Assembly (NCBI GenBank): GCA_947247005.1
Contig: OX365955.1
Location: 42,325,822-42,389,821 of the forward strand
DNA: 64,000 nucleotides
Direction of reading: 5' to 3'
Source: Spisula solida
Taxonomy: Eukaryota; Mollusca; Bivalvia; Venerida; Mactridae
Positions 12,301 to 27,300 of the stretch are shown here, one piece after another. Both the position numbers and the translations under genes were made by a program. A model generated the notes under the pieces. It was not told the DNA's origin and made no database searches. It saw nothing but the letters and a program-made list of their open reading frames with translations. Within the stretch, counting starts at the first letter, position 1, and every line of letters starts with the position of its first letter.

Positions 12301-15300
12301 GTTTTCCGTTGAAAATAAGCTACTATACCACGCATCCTGTCATATCAACACTTTACATTTCACTGAAAACTTGGGCTGGGCCGGGTAGACCTTAGTTGGG
12401 TTACTATAGTAACTACAGTTTGTTTTCAGTTGGGTAAAATTAAGCCAAATTTTGTCGAATTATCATGTTGGTCAGTAAGTCTTATTAAACAAAAATTTAT
12501 TACATTTGTATGTTTCAATCAAGCGCTATGGCGATCGTCCGGGTATTAAATGAACGACCCTCGTACATGTACTACATTATATAAAATTGTACTAGTGTAA
12601 ATAAAGATTGACGCAACATGGATGGAAAGGTCTTAATATTTGTTGATGGTTGTTTGTGAATGTTAAAAAGGGATAACAATGGACCACATGCTATAATAAC
12701 TTCTAAATGTAATATATGTATAAATTGATTAATCAGGTCAGTCAGTTGAATATGTGTACATAGACATTGCAATTTCTTTTATTATTATCTACTTTTATCG
12801 ATATTATGCATATTAATGTGTAGCTTAGTGAATAAGGTTTTGGTTTTCACTGCCCTTTTTTCCAATTAAAATGTTGTTATGATATTGCAATGTTTGTTAG
12901 CAAGTGACAGACTTGAATGAATTGTTCTATCAAAGCACTTACAGAAATCATTTTAATTCTTTTTATTTCATTAACAACTGCAAATTGGGGAAAGGTATGG
13001 TTTGTCGTTCATTAATAACAACTGCAAATTGGGGAAAGGTATGGTTTGTCATTCATTAATAACAACTGCAAATTGGGGACAGGTATGGTTTGTCGTTCAT
13101 TAATAACAACTGCAAATTGGGGAAAGGTATGGTTTGTCGTTCATTAATAACAACTGCAAATTGGGGACAGGTATGGTTTGTCGTTCATTAATAACAACTG
13201 CAAATTGGGGAAAGGTATGCTTAGTAGTACATTAATGGAATCATAATTAGTAATGCAGATCCATATACCAAACTTTGTAGTAGTAAAAGAATTACAAAGA
13301 ATTTGTATTTGAATATACAAATGTGGCATTTTGGTAAGTGCTTTGATAAAACAGTACCCTGATTGAAGTCAGAGAGTTCAAGTACTTTCAGCATTTTTCA
13401 TGCTCAGTCATCAGGAATACTAATCTTATCTTCAAATCAACGTTCAACTCATCAAGGTTCAGACATTGTTTCTGATTTTAAGTAATAATTTTAGATTTAG
13501 TAGTTCTAAGTGAAAACAGGCAAAGACTAATTTTTTTCATTTATAATGATTGCTAAAATTACCCATTTTTATGGGTCATCAAAATTATTGAACTGTATAG
13601 ATTGTGCAGACCGCGGACATAGCAATTACAACAAGTCATTAAGAATTTCAAGCAATACAGAAGTCCCCTACCGGTTTGAAGCCATTTTCAATGTTTCTGT
13701 TGCCAGAGCAACCACAATTTTTGTCAGAATCAAAATATTTTAAGACGTGCATAATCCCCTTATTGCCCCCTATCCACATATCAAGTTTCATAAACCTAGC
13801 TTGCAAAGTGTTTCAGTTATGACAGGATCCAGATTTTTTGACGGACAGGAGCAAACCTATAGTCCCCTCCCGTCAAAAACAGGTAGAGGACTAATAAGTT
13901 TAAGTACTGTAAATTCCTTTATTCATTCAAGATTTTTTTTATCACATAACCTGCGGTCCAGGAGTGCCGTAAAGCCGTGCTGTAAATATCGTTCGGCACT
14001 CCCAGACTGTGCAATAAATATTTAAATTAGCTTGACGTGACGTTAGCCAATCCATGCATTGATCCGTCATTGACGTCAGAATAATATCAACGTCGCACTC
14101 TTTGTACTGCTGAATTTTGGCTGAAACATATGCAGCGCACATCATCCTTTGAACAATAACGTGCATTTTTTAAGGTTATGGGATAAATAGAATCTTACAT
14201 TCGTGCTCATTACATACGAGTTTTATTAAAACTCGTCGACAAAAACAATATGACACTCGGCAAAGCCTCGTGTCATATCATTTTGTCCACTCGTTTAATA
14301 AAACTCGTATGTAATGAGCACTCATGCAAGATCCTCTATATAATACATTCGTCAAGACCCAAAGGAACATGTAATGCAATAGAAATGTTTTGCAACTATG
14401 AGTGTTTTTAAGCAACTATTTTATATCATCAATAGTAGTCAACAAATTTTACTATTTCACCAATAAGAGTTTATTACCCCCAAAGCCAAGGTTCCACTGA
14501 GCATTTTTTGCCAAGGCGATGTACTCTCGATTAAATTAATGAGCTATCAGGACATCGGGAACAGGTTCCTCGTTGTCAAGGGGAAGCTTCGGGGAAGTCA
14601 TGCAACAGTTTGTTATATCTGAAGGAATGGTGATGAATCAGGTGGTATCTGAAGAAATCGGAAGAACATCGCCGATGTGGAATTCCTCAGTGGGACCTAG
14701 GCTTTAGAGATAGCATATTGTAGATAACTCACCTGTTTAACACTTTAGCAGCCACAGCACATGCCGAGGCAATACCAAAATTTCTTGATATTTTAGAACC
14801 ATATGCTCCACCCAATCTTTTCACTTCTACGTCAATACTGAAGTAGAAAAACAGGCTGATCAATATTGAACTTTGACCTGTCTACCTCAAAATCGTCATC
14901 TTCTGGTTATGACAAATTCGTGGGGATGCAATTTCAAGGATATCAGATTTCAGGAAAAATTGGCAAGGTCAAGATTCACACAAATTATTGGAAATCATAC
15001 AAACATCAAACAAATATTATAACTGTTTTATTACATGTTAACTTCCCCAAAACCTAGTTTTGTACCTGACTGAACTTAAAAGCAAGTATGGCAGCCTCTG
15101 TAAACTTGACACATTTATTGGTATAATTATCCCCCACAAATATTGATGATTTTACATTAGGTAAAAAAGTCCTGAAGTATAAAACGCAATATATCTCGTA
15201 ATATTTGACAAAATTTGATGTAGTTTTCACATAATAAGCTGCAAAATGATTCCTTTAGAGATATGTAAAGTTGTCAGAGAGCTCATTTATGGGTATCAAC

Positions 15301-18300
15301 TTTGATTCAACTTGGAATGTGACGCAATATACAGGAGCCCATTGCCTAACTAAGGCGCTGCCGAGCGCTTTTTAATATGCTTTACTATGTCTATGCAATG
15401 ACACGCTACCAGTGAGCAGTGCTCGCCGATAGCATACCATTTCTCAGCACATTCTAGACGAGCGCTCGCCCGTAGCATATAAATGTTTCGCTTCATCCGC
15501 TATGTAGCACTTTTTTGACGCAAGCTGTTTCCTAGCATAGCACTATCGAGCGCTTGGTAGCAGTTTGGTTAGGCAACGGGCTCCAAGTATTGAAATTTAT
15601 CATTCAGACCATACTTAACAGGGTCTACATGACATTACAGTCACCGAATAACTAGTTATATACTCCTACCTAGCACATGGTATGTCAATGACTTGTGAGA
15701 TGGATTTCTGTGCATAATCAATCCATTGTGAGGAAGCATAGACCTTCATACCATCTTCTGTTGGTACACATATACTGATCTGCGTCTCCATGGAGAAATG
15801 ATACTGTGTTCCACATTTAACACTGCCACTTATAACATGAGCAGACTTCGCTATGGCCGCTAAAACAAAATATAATATGCAGAAAATAAAATGTTTTCAT
15901 CGATGTTTTAATGATACCAAAACTAATCCAAAAGGACACACTAAGCTAAATGATAAAAGTCAATGTCAAAATTTATTTATTGACGGAGTTTGGGTATAAA
16001 AATAAACATAAGCTATGTATAAAAAACTTTTGACCGACAACATGATTCAATTGAAATACTTCCTGACCCTAAACAATCAACAAATGAAAGCAAATCGGAC
16101 TAATTCCACAATTGTTTCTTTCAACATAAAACCCTTAACCTCCCCTTTTTAAGAACAGCCACAGATGTAACCTTTTTTTCAAAAAGATAATAGAAAGTCG
16201 GACAGAGAAGGCAGCACTCAACTCAACCAGCCGAGCACAGAAAACATAAAAATATTACATATCACAATTATACGACACAATGCCCAACACATAACCAAAC
16301 AAGTAAATTAACTGACCAAGTCCCAGCTGTCAAAAAGCTGAATGACCTAGTTTCAGCAATCAAGGGCTGAATGACCTAGTTTCAGCAATCAAAGGCTGAA
16401 TGACCTAGTTTCAGCAATCAAAAAGCTGAATGACCTAGTTTCAGCCATTAAAAAGCTGAATGACCTAGTTTCAGCAATCAAAAAAAAGCTGAATGACCTA
16501 GTATCAGCAATCCAATAGCTGAATGACCTAGTTTCAGCAATCCAATAGCTGAATGACCTAGTTTCAGCAATCAAAAAGCTGAATGACCTAGTTTCAGCAA
16601 TTAAAAAGCTGAATGACCAAGCCACAGATGTTTTATTATTTAATATATATTTTATTTCTAATGAAATAGGATTGAACAACAGACTTGGCCTATATTAGCC
16701 CTCTCCACTTACCGTCTGCGTCACCGACCACAATATCCTTAGCAACATCTGGAAATATCATCTTCTTTTCAATGGCTTCTTCAATGGTAAGTACTGGAGG
16801 TTTTACATCAGTATATGTTATATGGACACTTCTAGCCGCACTATACGCTGTCTCTTCATTGTCTGCAATCATACACAGTATGCGGTGTTTAAAATAAAGC
16901 TGAAAGTATTTCGAGGGCTTAGTGTAAAACAGTTGTGACAACATATAATAATTAATGCAGTTACGACTGTTTTGCACTGAGCCCTCGATTTGTGACATGT
17001 GGAAACTACCAAGACAAATTATTCTGAAAAACGGATTTAAACAGGTACTGTCTTATGGGTCAGAAGTTACTCTAAGGGCAAAACAGGCCAACAAGAGGTC
17101 CGTTGCCTAAGCAAAGCCCTACTGAGCGCCTTCATCCAGTTACCTGCCGTTCAATTAAATAAATAAGATATAAATTACCACCTATGAAAAGGGCTAGTCT
17201 TCTGTTTTTTCCTCCTATTGTGAGTACCAAGCAAGGGAGATAATATACCATCAACATGCAATATAAGGAACTACAGTTATCTTTGATGAGCACAAGAACA
17301 AGACTGCGTTTAATAAACACTTATGCTCTGGTGGAAGCCCTGTCCATAATGACAGGCTAAGTCAATTATGGGGCATAAATTCTGTAAAAATGTTGGATAT
17401 TGCTACATCGCTTTGACAATGTAAGGTGTTTATGGTGGTTAAAAAATATGCCAAGTTTGAAAGCAATGCCTTGATGGAATTTTTTTAATTTAAGTTTTAG
17501 TTCACATTTTCGGATGAATTAACAGACAAATGAATGGACGAACAAACGAACATACAAGCCGATGGAGGAGAGGACAATCACTTTACACCTCCTGCATCAG
17601 TAGATGCAGGGCATAAAAACAAAACAAGCAGCATCAAATCTTACACAGCTGTAAGCAGTGCTGGCTGCTCTTTTTTAGATACACAAATTTTTAGATTTGA
17701 ATATGAGATTTACATACATCTCACATTTCCCCTCGTAAGAGCGCAATACCGATCATTCACAAATTATTTTCAAACAAATCACTAAGAATTGCAAGCAAAA
17801 CAGAAGTCCCCTACCGGTTTGAAGCCATGACCCTTAAATTTTGTTCAATGTTTCTATTGCCATGGCAACCACAATTTTTGTCAGAATTAAAACATATTTA
17901 GACGTGCATAATCCGCTTATTGTCCTTTATCTACATACCAAGTATCATAAACCTAGCTTGGAAACTATATGAGTTATGTCAGGATCCAGATTTTCGACCG
18001 AAGAACAGACGGACGGACGGCAAACCTATAGTTCCTACGGTTGAAAACCAGTAGAGCACTAATAAGCAGCATGAAGATAAGGACAAAGTATAACTTGTCT
18101 CTCATCCGACTATGTAGACAGTGGATAAATAGATCAGAGGTCTATAAAATACAGAGACAATTATTGAGCTACCAACCAGCGACTACAATCGCTACAGCTT
18201 GTCCTGCATACATCACATGACCACTACATAACACTTCCTCTGCAGCATATGGTGCAGGCATAGCGTTATTCTGTCCCGGAATATCCCGGGCTAGAATCAC

Positions 18301-21300
18301 CTTCACCACACCCTTCATTTTCTATAAATAGAACAAGTAACAAGATATATACTACATGTAAAACATACAACAGGGTAAAATACCATTCTAGAAACACCAG
18401 AAAGCAGTAATCAAAAGAAAGTATTATAATAATTATAGTCTATCATTTGAGTTGACTCTTAACTTTTTTCAATAATTTTTATGTACTTCTGTGTTATCCG
18501 TAACAGTTGCAGATAGAAACAAAATGGCTGTACTGAAAATTGTTCTTTAAAATGACAGGAAAAAGGAGTAGCACTATAGCAACATATGCACCAGTTAACT
18601 CACCATAGCAAAATAAATAACAGTTTACTAACCATAACAACATATATTCCAGTTTACTCACCATAGCAACATATGTACACGTTTACTCACCATAGCAACA
18701 TATGTACAAGTTAACTCACCATAGCAACATATATTCCAGTTTACTCACCATAGCAACATTATGTACAAGTTTACTCACCATAGCAACATATGTACAAGTT
18801 TACTCACCATAGCAACATATGTACAAGTTTACTCACCATAGCAACATATGTACAAGTGTACTCACCATAGCAACATATATACAAGTTTACTCACAATAGC
18901 AACATATATACAAGTTTACTCACCATAGCAACAGAGGTATCAATGTGTGATATATGAGCATTTCCTACAGAAGTAACAGCAAAGGCAGCATGAAGTTCCC
19001 CAGGTTGTGCAGGTAGATCATTGATATATACAGCCTCCCCTGTCACCTTAAACATGATACAGGTAGATCATTGATATATACAGCCTCCCCTGTCACCTTA
19101 AACATGATACAGGTAGATCATTGATATATACAGTCTCTCCTGTCACCTTAAACATGATACAGGTAGATCATTGATATATACAGCCTCCCCTGTCACCTTA
19201 AACATGATACAGGTAGATCATTGATATATACAGTCTCTCATGTCACCTTAAACACGATACAGGTAGATCATTGATATATACAGTCTCTCATGTCACCTTA
19301 AACACGATACAGGTAGATCATTGATATATACAGTCTCTCATGTCACCTTAAACACGATACAGGTAGATCATTGATATATACAGCCTCCCCTGTCACCTTA
19401 AACATGAAATATACATGAAAATAGTTTCATCAGTGCATGCGCACTTGTGTAACTTAGTTAACAATAGCACCACATTGCAGGTGCAGATCAGACCATTGTC
19501 ACTGTACAAGGCCCATAACCCTTGCATAAATAAGGACAGAGTTATGTGTCTTACTTTACAGAGTAATGTATTACTGTTGAACAAGCATTATTAACAGTTT
19601 GAAAGCAATAGCTATGATTTATTTTCATACATTATGCAGGGGTCTTTCTAAAGCAAAATACCCAATCCTGAAAATTAGACTCAAGTCTGTTTCGAGTGCA
19701 ATTTGCAAACATCACTACACCAAAACACTGTTTCAAACATTGTTCTATTGTTAAATTCAGCTTTAAAAACTTCAAATGACAATAAGTGTGTTAATACTTT
19801 GAATTTTTTCATCAAATTACTTTTATTTTCTGCAGACGAATTCATTCTTCCTGGTGCAGCCAATCCGGATTTCCGGATTATTCTGGAATTGTAGGATCCC
19901 TGATTATGAAAGACATACCTGAGCTGATCCCTCTAACTTCCGTAATGGTTCAGTTAGGGGCCACTCTTCTTTCTTGGTACCATATGATTGTTGACCAGAT
20001 GAGAGCGGTCTCTCTAGGGGATACCCTCCACTACGGAACCTTTCAGCAGCTGCATCACCAAGCACATGTATGACAAACTGGAATGTACAGTAATACCTGT
20101 TTATGTAATAGGAATCTATAATCTTTTTTTTTAATACTTCTTTTTGAATAAATATTTTTCGCATACATTTTATCTAATAATTTCATTAAGCGCTAGATGT
20201 ACCATATTCATCAATGAATTGTTCTGAGGAGATAAAACTGTTGCAGATAGATGCATCAATTTACACCATGCCATATCACCTACTGAGAAGATAAAACTGT
20301 TGCAGATAGTTGCATCAATTGACACCATGTCACATCATGTTCTGAGGAGATAAAACTGTTGCGGATAGTTGCATCAATTGACACCATGTCACATCATGTT
20401 CTGAGAAGATAAAACTGTTGCGGATAGTTGCATCAATTGACACCATGTCACATCATGTTCTGAGGAGATAAAACTGTTGCGGATAGTTGCATCAATTGAC
20501 ACCATGTCACATCATGTTCTGAGAAGATAAAACTGTTGCGGATAGTTGCATCAATTGACACCATGTCACATCATGTTCTGAGGAGATAAAACTGTTGCAG
20601 ATAGTTGCATCAATTGACATCATGCCATATCACCTTCTGAGGAGATAAAACTGTTGCAGATAGATGCATCAATTGACATCATGTCACATCATGTTCTGAG
20701 GAGATAAAACTGTTGCGGATAGTTGCATCAATTGACACCATGTCACATCATGTTCTGAGAAGATAAAACTGTTGCGGATAGTTGCATCAATTGACACCAT
20801 GTCACATCATGTTCTGAGGAGATAAAACTGTTGCAGATAGTTGCATCAATTGACAATATGCCATATCACCTTCTGAGGAGATAAAACTGTTGCAGATAGA
20901 TGCATCAATTGACACCATGTCACATCATGTTCTGAGGAGATAACACTGTTGCAGATAGATGCATCAACTGACACCATGCCATATCACCTTCTGAGGAGAT
21001 AAAACTGTTGCAGATAGATGCATCAATTGACACCATGTCACATCACCTTCTGAGGAGATAAAACTTTGGCAGATAGATGCATCAATTGACACCATGCCAT
21101 ATCGCCTTCTGAGGAGATAAAACTGTTGCAGATAGTTGCATCAATTGACACCATGCCATATCACCTTCTGAGAAGATAAAACTGTTGCAGATAGATGCAT
21201 CAATTGACACTATGCCATATCACCTTCTGAGAAGATAAAACTGTTGCAGTTAAATGCATCAATTGACATCATGCCATATCATTTTCTGATGGGATGAAAT

Positions 21301-24300
21301 GATAGCAGACACTTGTGAGAATGTAAGTAGAATCTTATTTGAAATAATTTTGATAAATTACCCTATAAAACAAAGATATTGCCAGATCTGTCCTGAACTT
21401 GACACTTCCAGCCAAGGGGTCACTGTCTGGGTTCTCCAAATCACCACGAAGTAGATTAATACAAGCTGAAAAATATAAAACACAAATTATAAAACACAAC
21501 AAGCTGCTTTACCTATATACACATAGAGGAAACAAAGGTGTGCATGAACTAAGAATATGTACCTGTGTTTTATCGTAGAATTAAGAATGGTCACAAGTTT
21601 GGATGCCTAGTAATGTACCCACCCGAACAAGTGATTGTGCTTTATTATAGTTAAAACACAGGACTGGTACATATTCATTATTTCGATTCTAACATAGCTT
21701 AAATACCACTTCTAGACTTAGTAACTGCTGACTATTTTCTTAATAGGAACGCTATTAAGTTATTTGCTGTACCTGTGTTTAAACGAAAATTAATGCACAA
21801 CTTGGATTTATCTATGTATATATAGGTGAAACTGCTGTTTGTGGTAGAATTATCGTTAAAGCACAGCAAGGGCAAATTACACAAATATCATTCTGAGGAA
21901 GAAAGTTATGTGTAATAGCTGAGTTGCTAAATGCAGAATATTGGCTATGTTAGAATCGAAATAATGAATATGTACATTTAATAGTGGTTAGTTAAATTCC
22001 CAGAAAAACAAATAATATGTTGGTCAGAGTTTGAGTGAACAATGATAAAGCCTGAGCTTGTATAATATAACCATTAAAATAATGAGCTGTATAAAATAAA
22101 ATATAGACAAATAAATTAATGACTTCAGATGCATATCCTCAGTACAAATGTCGCAGAAGAATATTCCAAGTTTCTCTTTATAAAAAGCACAGTTTTTGAC
22201 AAGCTTTTTTTCACAAAAGTTGCAGTATACATTAATGTGTCTTATAAAAAGGTTTCACAAAAACTGCATTTTTTTGTCTGGTAGCTATGTTACTAATGCT
22301 GCATCTTTCTAAAATATTTTTTATTTATTTTATTTAGCAACATTTGAATAATAAATGCAATAAAGAGTAAGATTATATAAAATACACTTACATTTAATGA
22401 CAGACTCATCACCAAGGTAATTGTCTGTAAGAAATGTCTCTGTTTGTGGGGCGTGAACCTGTAATGTAAGAAACGTAGAAATACGAAATTCCATAACAAG
22501 GATCATAACTCTGCAAAATCAAAACCTGGACAGGTGCACAACTTCACGCGAGTTCCAAGTAGGTAATTGGTTCCCACTCAATAAGTGAGATATATGATTG
22601 GTTCCCATATGCTAAGATATACGATTGGTTCCCACTCAGTAGGTGAGATACATGATTGGTTCCCATATGCTGAGATATACGATTGGTTCCCACTCAGTAG
22701 GTGAGATATCTGATTAGTTCCCACTCGGTATGTGAGATATATGATTGGTTCCCACTCAGTAAGTGAGATATATGATTGGTTCCCACCTGGTATGTGAGAT
22801 ATATAATTGGTTCCCACTCGATAAGTGAGATATATGATTGGTTCCCACTTGGTAAGTGAGGTATATGATTGGTTCCCACTTGGTAAGTGAGATATATGAT
22901 TGGTTCCCACTCACATTGGTGCAAGAAAAAAGTTCTGAAAAACCTGAAATTCTGAAAAATTGTCAATTTATACAGAGAAAATACACTCAAAAACACGAAA
23001 TCAGGTATTTACCTGAAAACTTGCACCCATGCACTCAGCAAGTGAGAAACATGATTGGTACCCATTTGGTAAGTGATCGGGATATATGATTGGTTCCCAG
23101 ATGCTGAGATATATGACTGGTTCACACTCTGTATGTGAGATATATGATTGGTTCCCACTAGGTAAGTGAGATATATGATTGGTTCCCAGTTTTTAAGACT
23201 TGTCAGGCTCCGCCTACATTAAGTACACCCAAGCAAAAGAAGATAAATGATTATAAACTACAGTTGCAGTAAACCACTTATAGTATACTAATACTACTTG
23301 AACATACACGTGTACTAGGAAGTGTAGATGTAAAATTGTGATCAACTTCATACTGTTGTTGTAACAACTTTATGGAAATAATTAAATATTCACATTGAGG
23401 TAAGCAGACATGTTATGTGTTTTTATTTTGAAACATAAAACCATACATTTTGAGATTAATTATCTAGTACAAAGTAGAAGTCATTTGGCCTTGTGATGGA
23501 ATCATTATGATCAGCTGAGAAAGAGGGTGGGGCCTGTTAGGCCTTTCATTTTGACTTTCATGAATTAACTTACTTATTTGTAGTCTGATCAAAATCTAAA
23601 GTTTTAACTGTATGATACCAATATGTAGTACATGAACCAATCCATTACCAATTATTACAGCTAAACAAGAAGATCATTAAACATGGCTGAATCAAGGCAG
23701 AGCTCATCCAAGGACTCGCTCAGTACAGCAACAGATTTTGGACATGCTAATGATTCGAAGCAGGACTTTTTCGGTTCAACAGCAGATTCTGAAGAATATA
23801 ACCATTCACGTCAGAGGTCATTCAAGGACTCAATCAGTAAAGCCTCTGGGGACTCAGATGAATCGTTCTGTGAACCATGTATGAACTCCAGTAAATGGAT
23901 AGCTGTTGAAGGATACTGCCGAATATGCCAGGAATATCTATGTGTAAATTGTCTCGGAGTGCATAAAAGTCAGAAGATGACCCGAAGACATACTATATTA
24001 GATAAGGATCAGATGCCTAAAGGACAACTATCTAACGCTAATCAAGACCTCTGTGTAGAGGTCTGCAAAACACACCACCTGCAGATTGTTAAATTTTACT
24101 GCCCGGCTCACAATGAAGCAGGCTGTGTGGATTGTATGACCATACATCATACATCCTGTCGGAAAGATAGAGTACAAGACATGTCTGACGGTTTCCAAGC
24201 CACCAAGGAATACAAGCTAGTACAGGAACACCTAGACAAGATTCTTAATGAATTAGAAGAAATGAAAGAAATGTTAGTAGATAACCTGGAAGATCTGGAC

Positions 24301-27300
24301 TCAGCTTACGACATAATCCAAAGTCAAGTGACATCATTTCGTCAACAAGTCAATGAGTATTTAGATAAGATGCAGACACAAATCCTGGATGAAATAACAA
24401 CAATAAAGCAAAAATGTGAAACAGAAATGAAACAACTTATAGCTAACAATGAATCTATGATGTCTGAAATTGAACACACACTTGGAAAGTTACAGAATGA
24501 CACTGACGTCAATGCCAATTCCATCTTTGTTATCACAAAACAAGCTATGAAGAAACTCGTCACCATGGAAACTGAGATAAACAGAATGGAATTATCCAGA
24601 CAAGAACAACAGATTGAGTACGTGTTTGAACCATCGACTCTAGTACAAGACCTAATATCTGATACCACACCACTAGGAACTTTAGAAAAAACAGATTTCA
24701 TCAATACTACAGCTTTCTACTCAGGAAGTATCAATGTGAAAACTACATCTGATGAACACAACTGTTGGATTACTGATTGTACACTCCTTACTCCGGACAC
24801 AATGGTTGCCGTGGACAACATGAATAAAAACATTAAATTACTTGACTTACGGAACAATACAATCCTATCAAACTGCTGTACACCTAGTGCACCTGAGGGA
24901 GTGGCCGCAATAAGTACAGACCAGATAGCTGTAACACTACCATATGATGGCAAATTACAACTATACAATATAACAAACACGTCGAAATTCCGTAAACTAC
25001 GCGAAATACAAGTACAAAATGGTTGTCGTACAATTGCATACAAGAATGGGTTATTCGCTGTTAGTTACGCATTTCCAAGTAGATCCAGTATTGAAATCAT
25101 GAACACACAAGGCAAGGTATCACATACAATGTCTATAGAAGGCAATATATATAATACAACTATGCTGATGCCAATGTATATTACATTTGGCCGAGACAAG
25201 GACACTGTACTAGTGTCAGCTCCGTGGACGAATGAAATCAAACTTCTAACATTCCGAGGTGAAACATTGAATACTTTCCAACATGATACACTCAGCTCTT
25301 CTCATGGTATTCAGCTTCAGGAGAATGGGTATCTGTTTGTATGTAGCAATGACTGTATACATGTTATATCACCTGACTTCAGGACAAGTGCAACCATGCT
25401 TCGTGATCACGTCAATATATGGCGACCTACCAGTATCATCTACTGCGCTAGAAACCGAACCTTGTATATCAGTAGTACAGGGACAAAACATAATGTCATA
25501 CAATTGTTTAAGTTGAAAAATCCCCGCTACAGGAAGAGGGACGAGATCTATCTACCCTATGTGCTGCCCAAGTGGTGATGTGGGTCTGATATATGACTTC
25601 AGTAAGAGGGACAAGGACTATCTACCCTATGTGCTGCCCAAGTGGTGATGTGGGATCTATCTACCTTATGTGCTGCCCAAGTGGTGATGTGGGTCTGAGA
25701 TGTGACTTCAGTAAGAGGGACAAGGACTATCTACCCTATGTGCTGCCCAAGTGGTGATGTGGGATCTATCTACCTTATGTGCTGCCCAAGTGGTGATGTG
25801 GGTCTGAGATGTGACTTCAGTAAGAGGGACAAGGACTATCTACCCTATGTGCTGCCCAAGTGGGGATGTGGGTCTGAGATGTGATTTCAGTAAGAGGGAC
25901 AAGGACTATCTACCCTATGTGCTGCCCAAGTGGTGATGTGGGTCTGAGATATGACTCCAGTAAGAGGGACAAGGACTATCTACCCTATGTACTGCCCAAG
26001 TGGTAATGTGGGTCTGATATATGACTTCAGTAAGAGGGACAAGGACTATCTACCCTATGTGCTGCCCAAGTGGTGATGTGGGTCTGAGATATGACTCCAG
26101 TAAGAGGGACAAGGATTATCTACCCTATGTGCTTCCCAAGTGGTGTTGTGGGTCTGAGATATGACTTCAGTAAGAGGGACGAGATCTATCTACCCTATGT
26201 GCTGCCCAAGTGGTGATGTGGGATCTATCTACCTTATGTGCTTCCCAAGTGGTGATGTGGGTCTGAGATATGACTTCAGTAAGAGGGACACGATCTATCT
26301 ACCCTATGTGCTGCCCAAGTGGTGTTGTGGGTCTGAGATATGACTTCAGTAAGAGGGACGAGATCTATCTACCCTATGTGCTGCCCAAGTGGTGATGTGG
26401 GATCTATCTACCTTATGTGCTTCCCAAGTGGTGATGTGGGTCTGAGATATGACTTCAGTAAGAGGGACACGATCTATCTACCCTATGTGCTGCCCAAGTG
26501 GTGATGTGGGTCTGAGATACGACTTCAGTAAGAGGGACAAGGACTATCTACCCTATGTGCTGCCCAAGTGGTGATGTGCACGTTCAGACGTGAGATACAA
26601 ACAATACATGTACATTGCATGGGTGAATGTTTGAAATTCAGAAAAACTGAAACCCTCAAAAATTGACTATTTATATAGGGAAAATAAAGAAAAACAGACT
26701 TTCTGGTACTCTCAAAAACCTGAAATTCAGGCATATGACTGGAAACTTTCACCCATGACACTGTATAGTGGTGAATATGATCATTCTGAAATAACCGATG
26801 GTTTTATTGTTTTACATTGATAATACTCAGTTAGGCAAAAGTAAATAAATCCTAGATTATCCTACCCACTTGTCCCCTGTTTATATGCCGCCCTGACCCA
26901 CTTGTCCCCTGTTTATATGCCACCCAGACCCACTTGTCCCCTGTTTATATGCCGCCCACTTGTCCCCTGTTTATATGCTGCCCAGACCCACTTGTCCCCT
27001 GTTTATATGCCGCCCAAACCCACTTGTCCCCTGTTTATATGCCACCCAGACCCACTTGTCCCCTGTTTATATGCCGCCCACTTGTCCCCTGTTTATATGC
27101 TGCCCAGACCCACTTGTCCCCTGTTTATATGCCACCCAGACCCACTTGTCCCCTGTTTATATGCCACCCAGACCCACTTGTCCCCTGTTTATATGCCGCC
27201 CAAACCCACTTGTCCCCTGTTTATATGCCACCCAGACCCACTCGTCCCCTGTTTATATGCCGCCCAAACCCACTTGTCCCCTGTTTATATGCCACCCAGA

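Noticed and set aside
18575..19410. CRISPR-like regular repeats
   Set aside because: Direct tandem units without spacers, in a eukaryotic intron, explained as exon-edge copies.
20215..21295. 59-bp array as another exon-edge amplification
   Set aside because: No match to the ends of AOX exon 14 or 15 could be found by eye, so I do not count it among the edge-derived arrays.
22565..23190. GTAAGTGAG motifs in the 31-bp array as plus-strand splice donors
   Set aside because: No exon on the plus strand joins them. The motif is part of the unit and not copied from a neighbouring exon.
24342..25043. Minus-strand frames of 108-120 residues
   Set aside because: Antisense shadows of the 631-residue TRIM-like gene.
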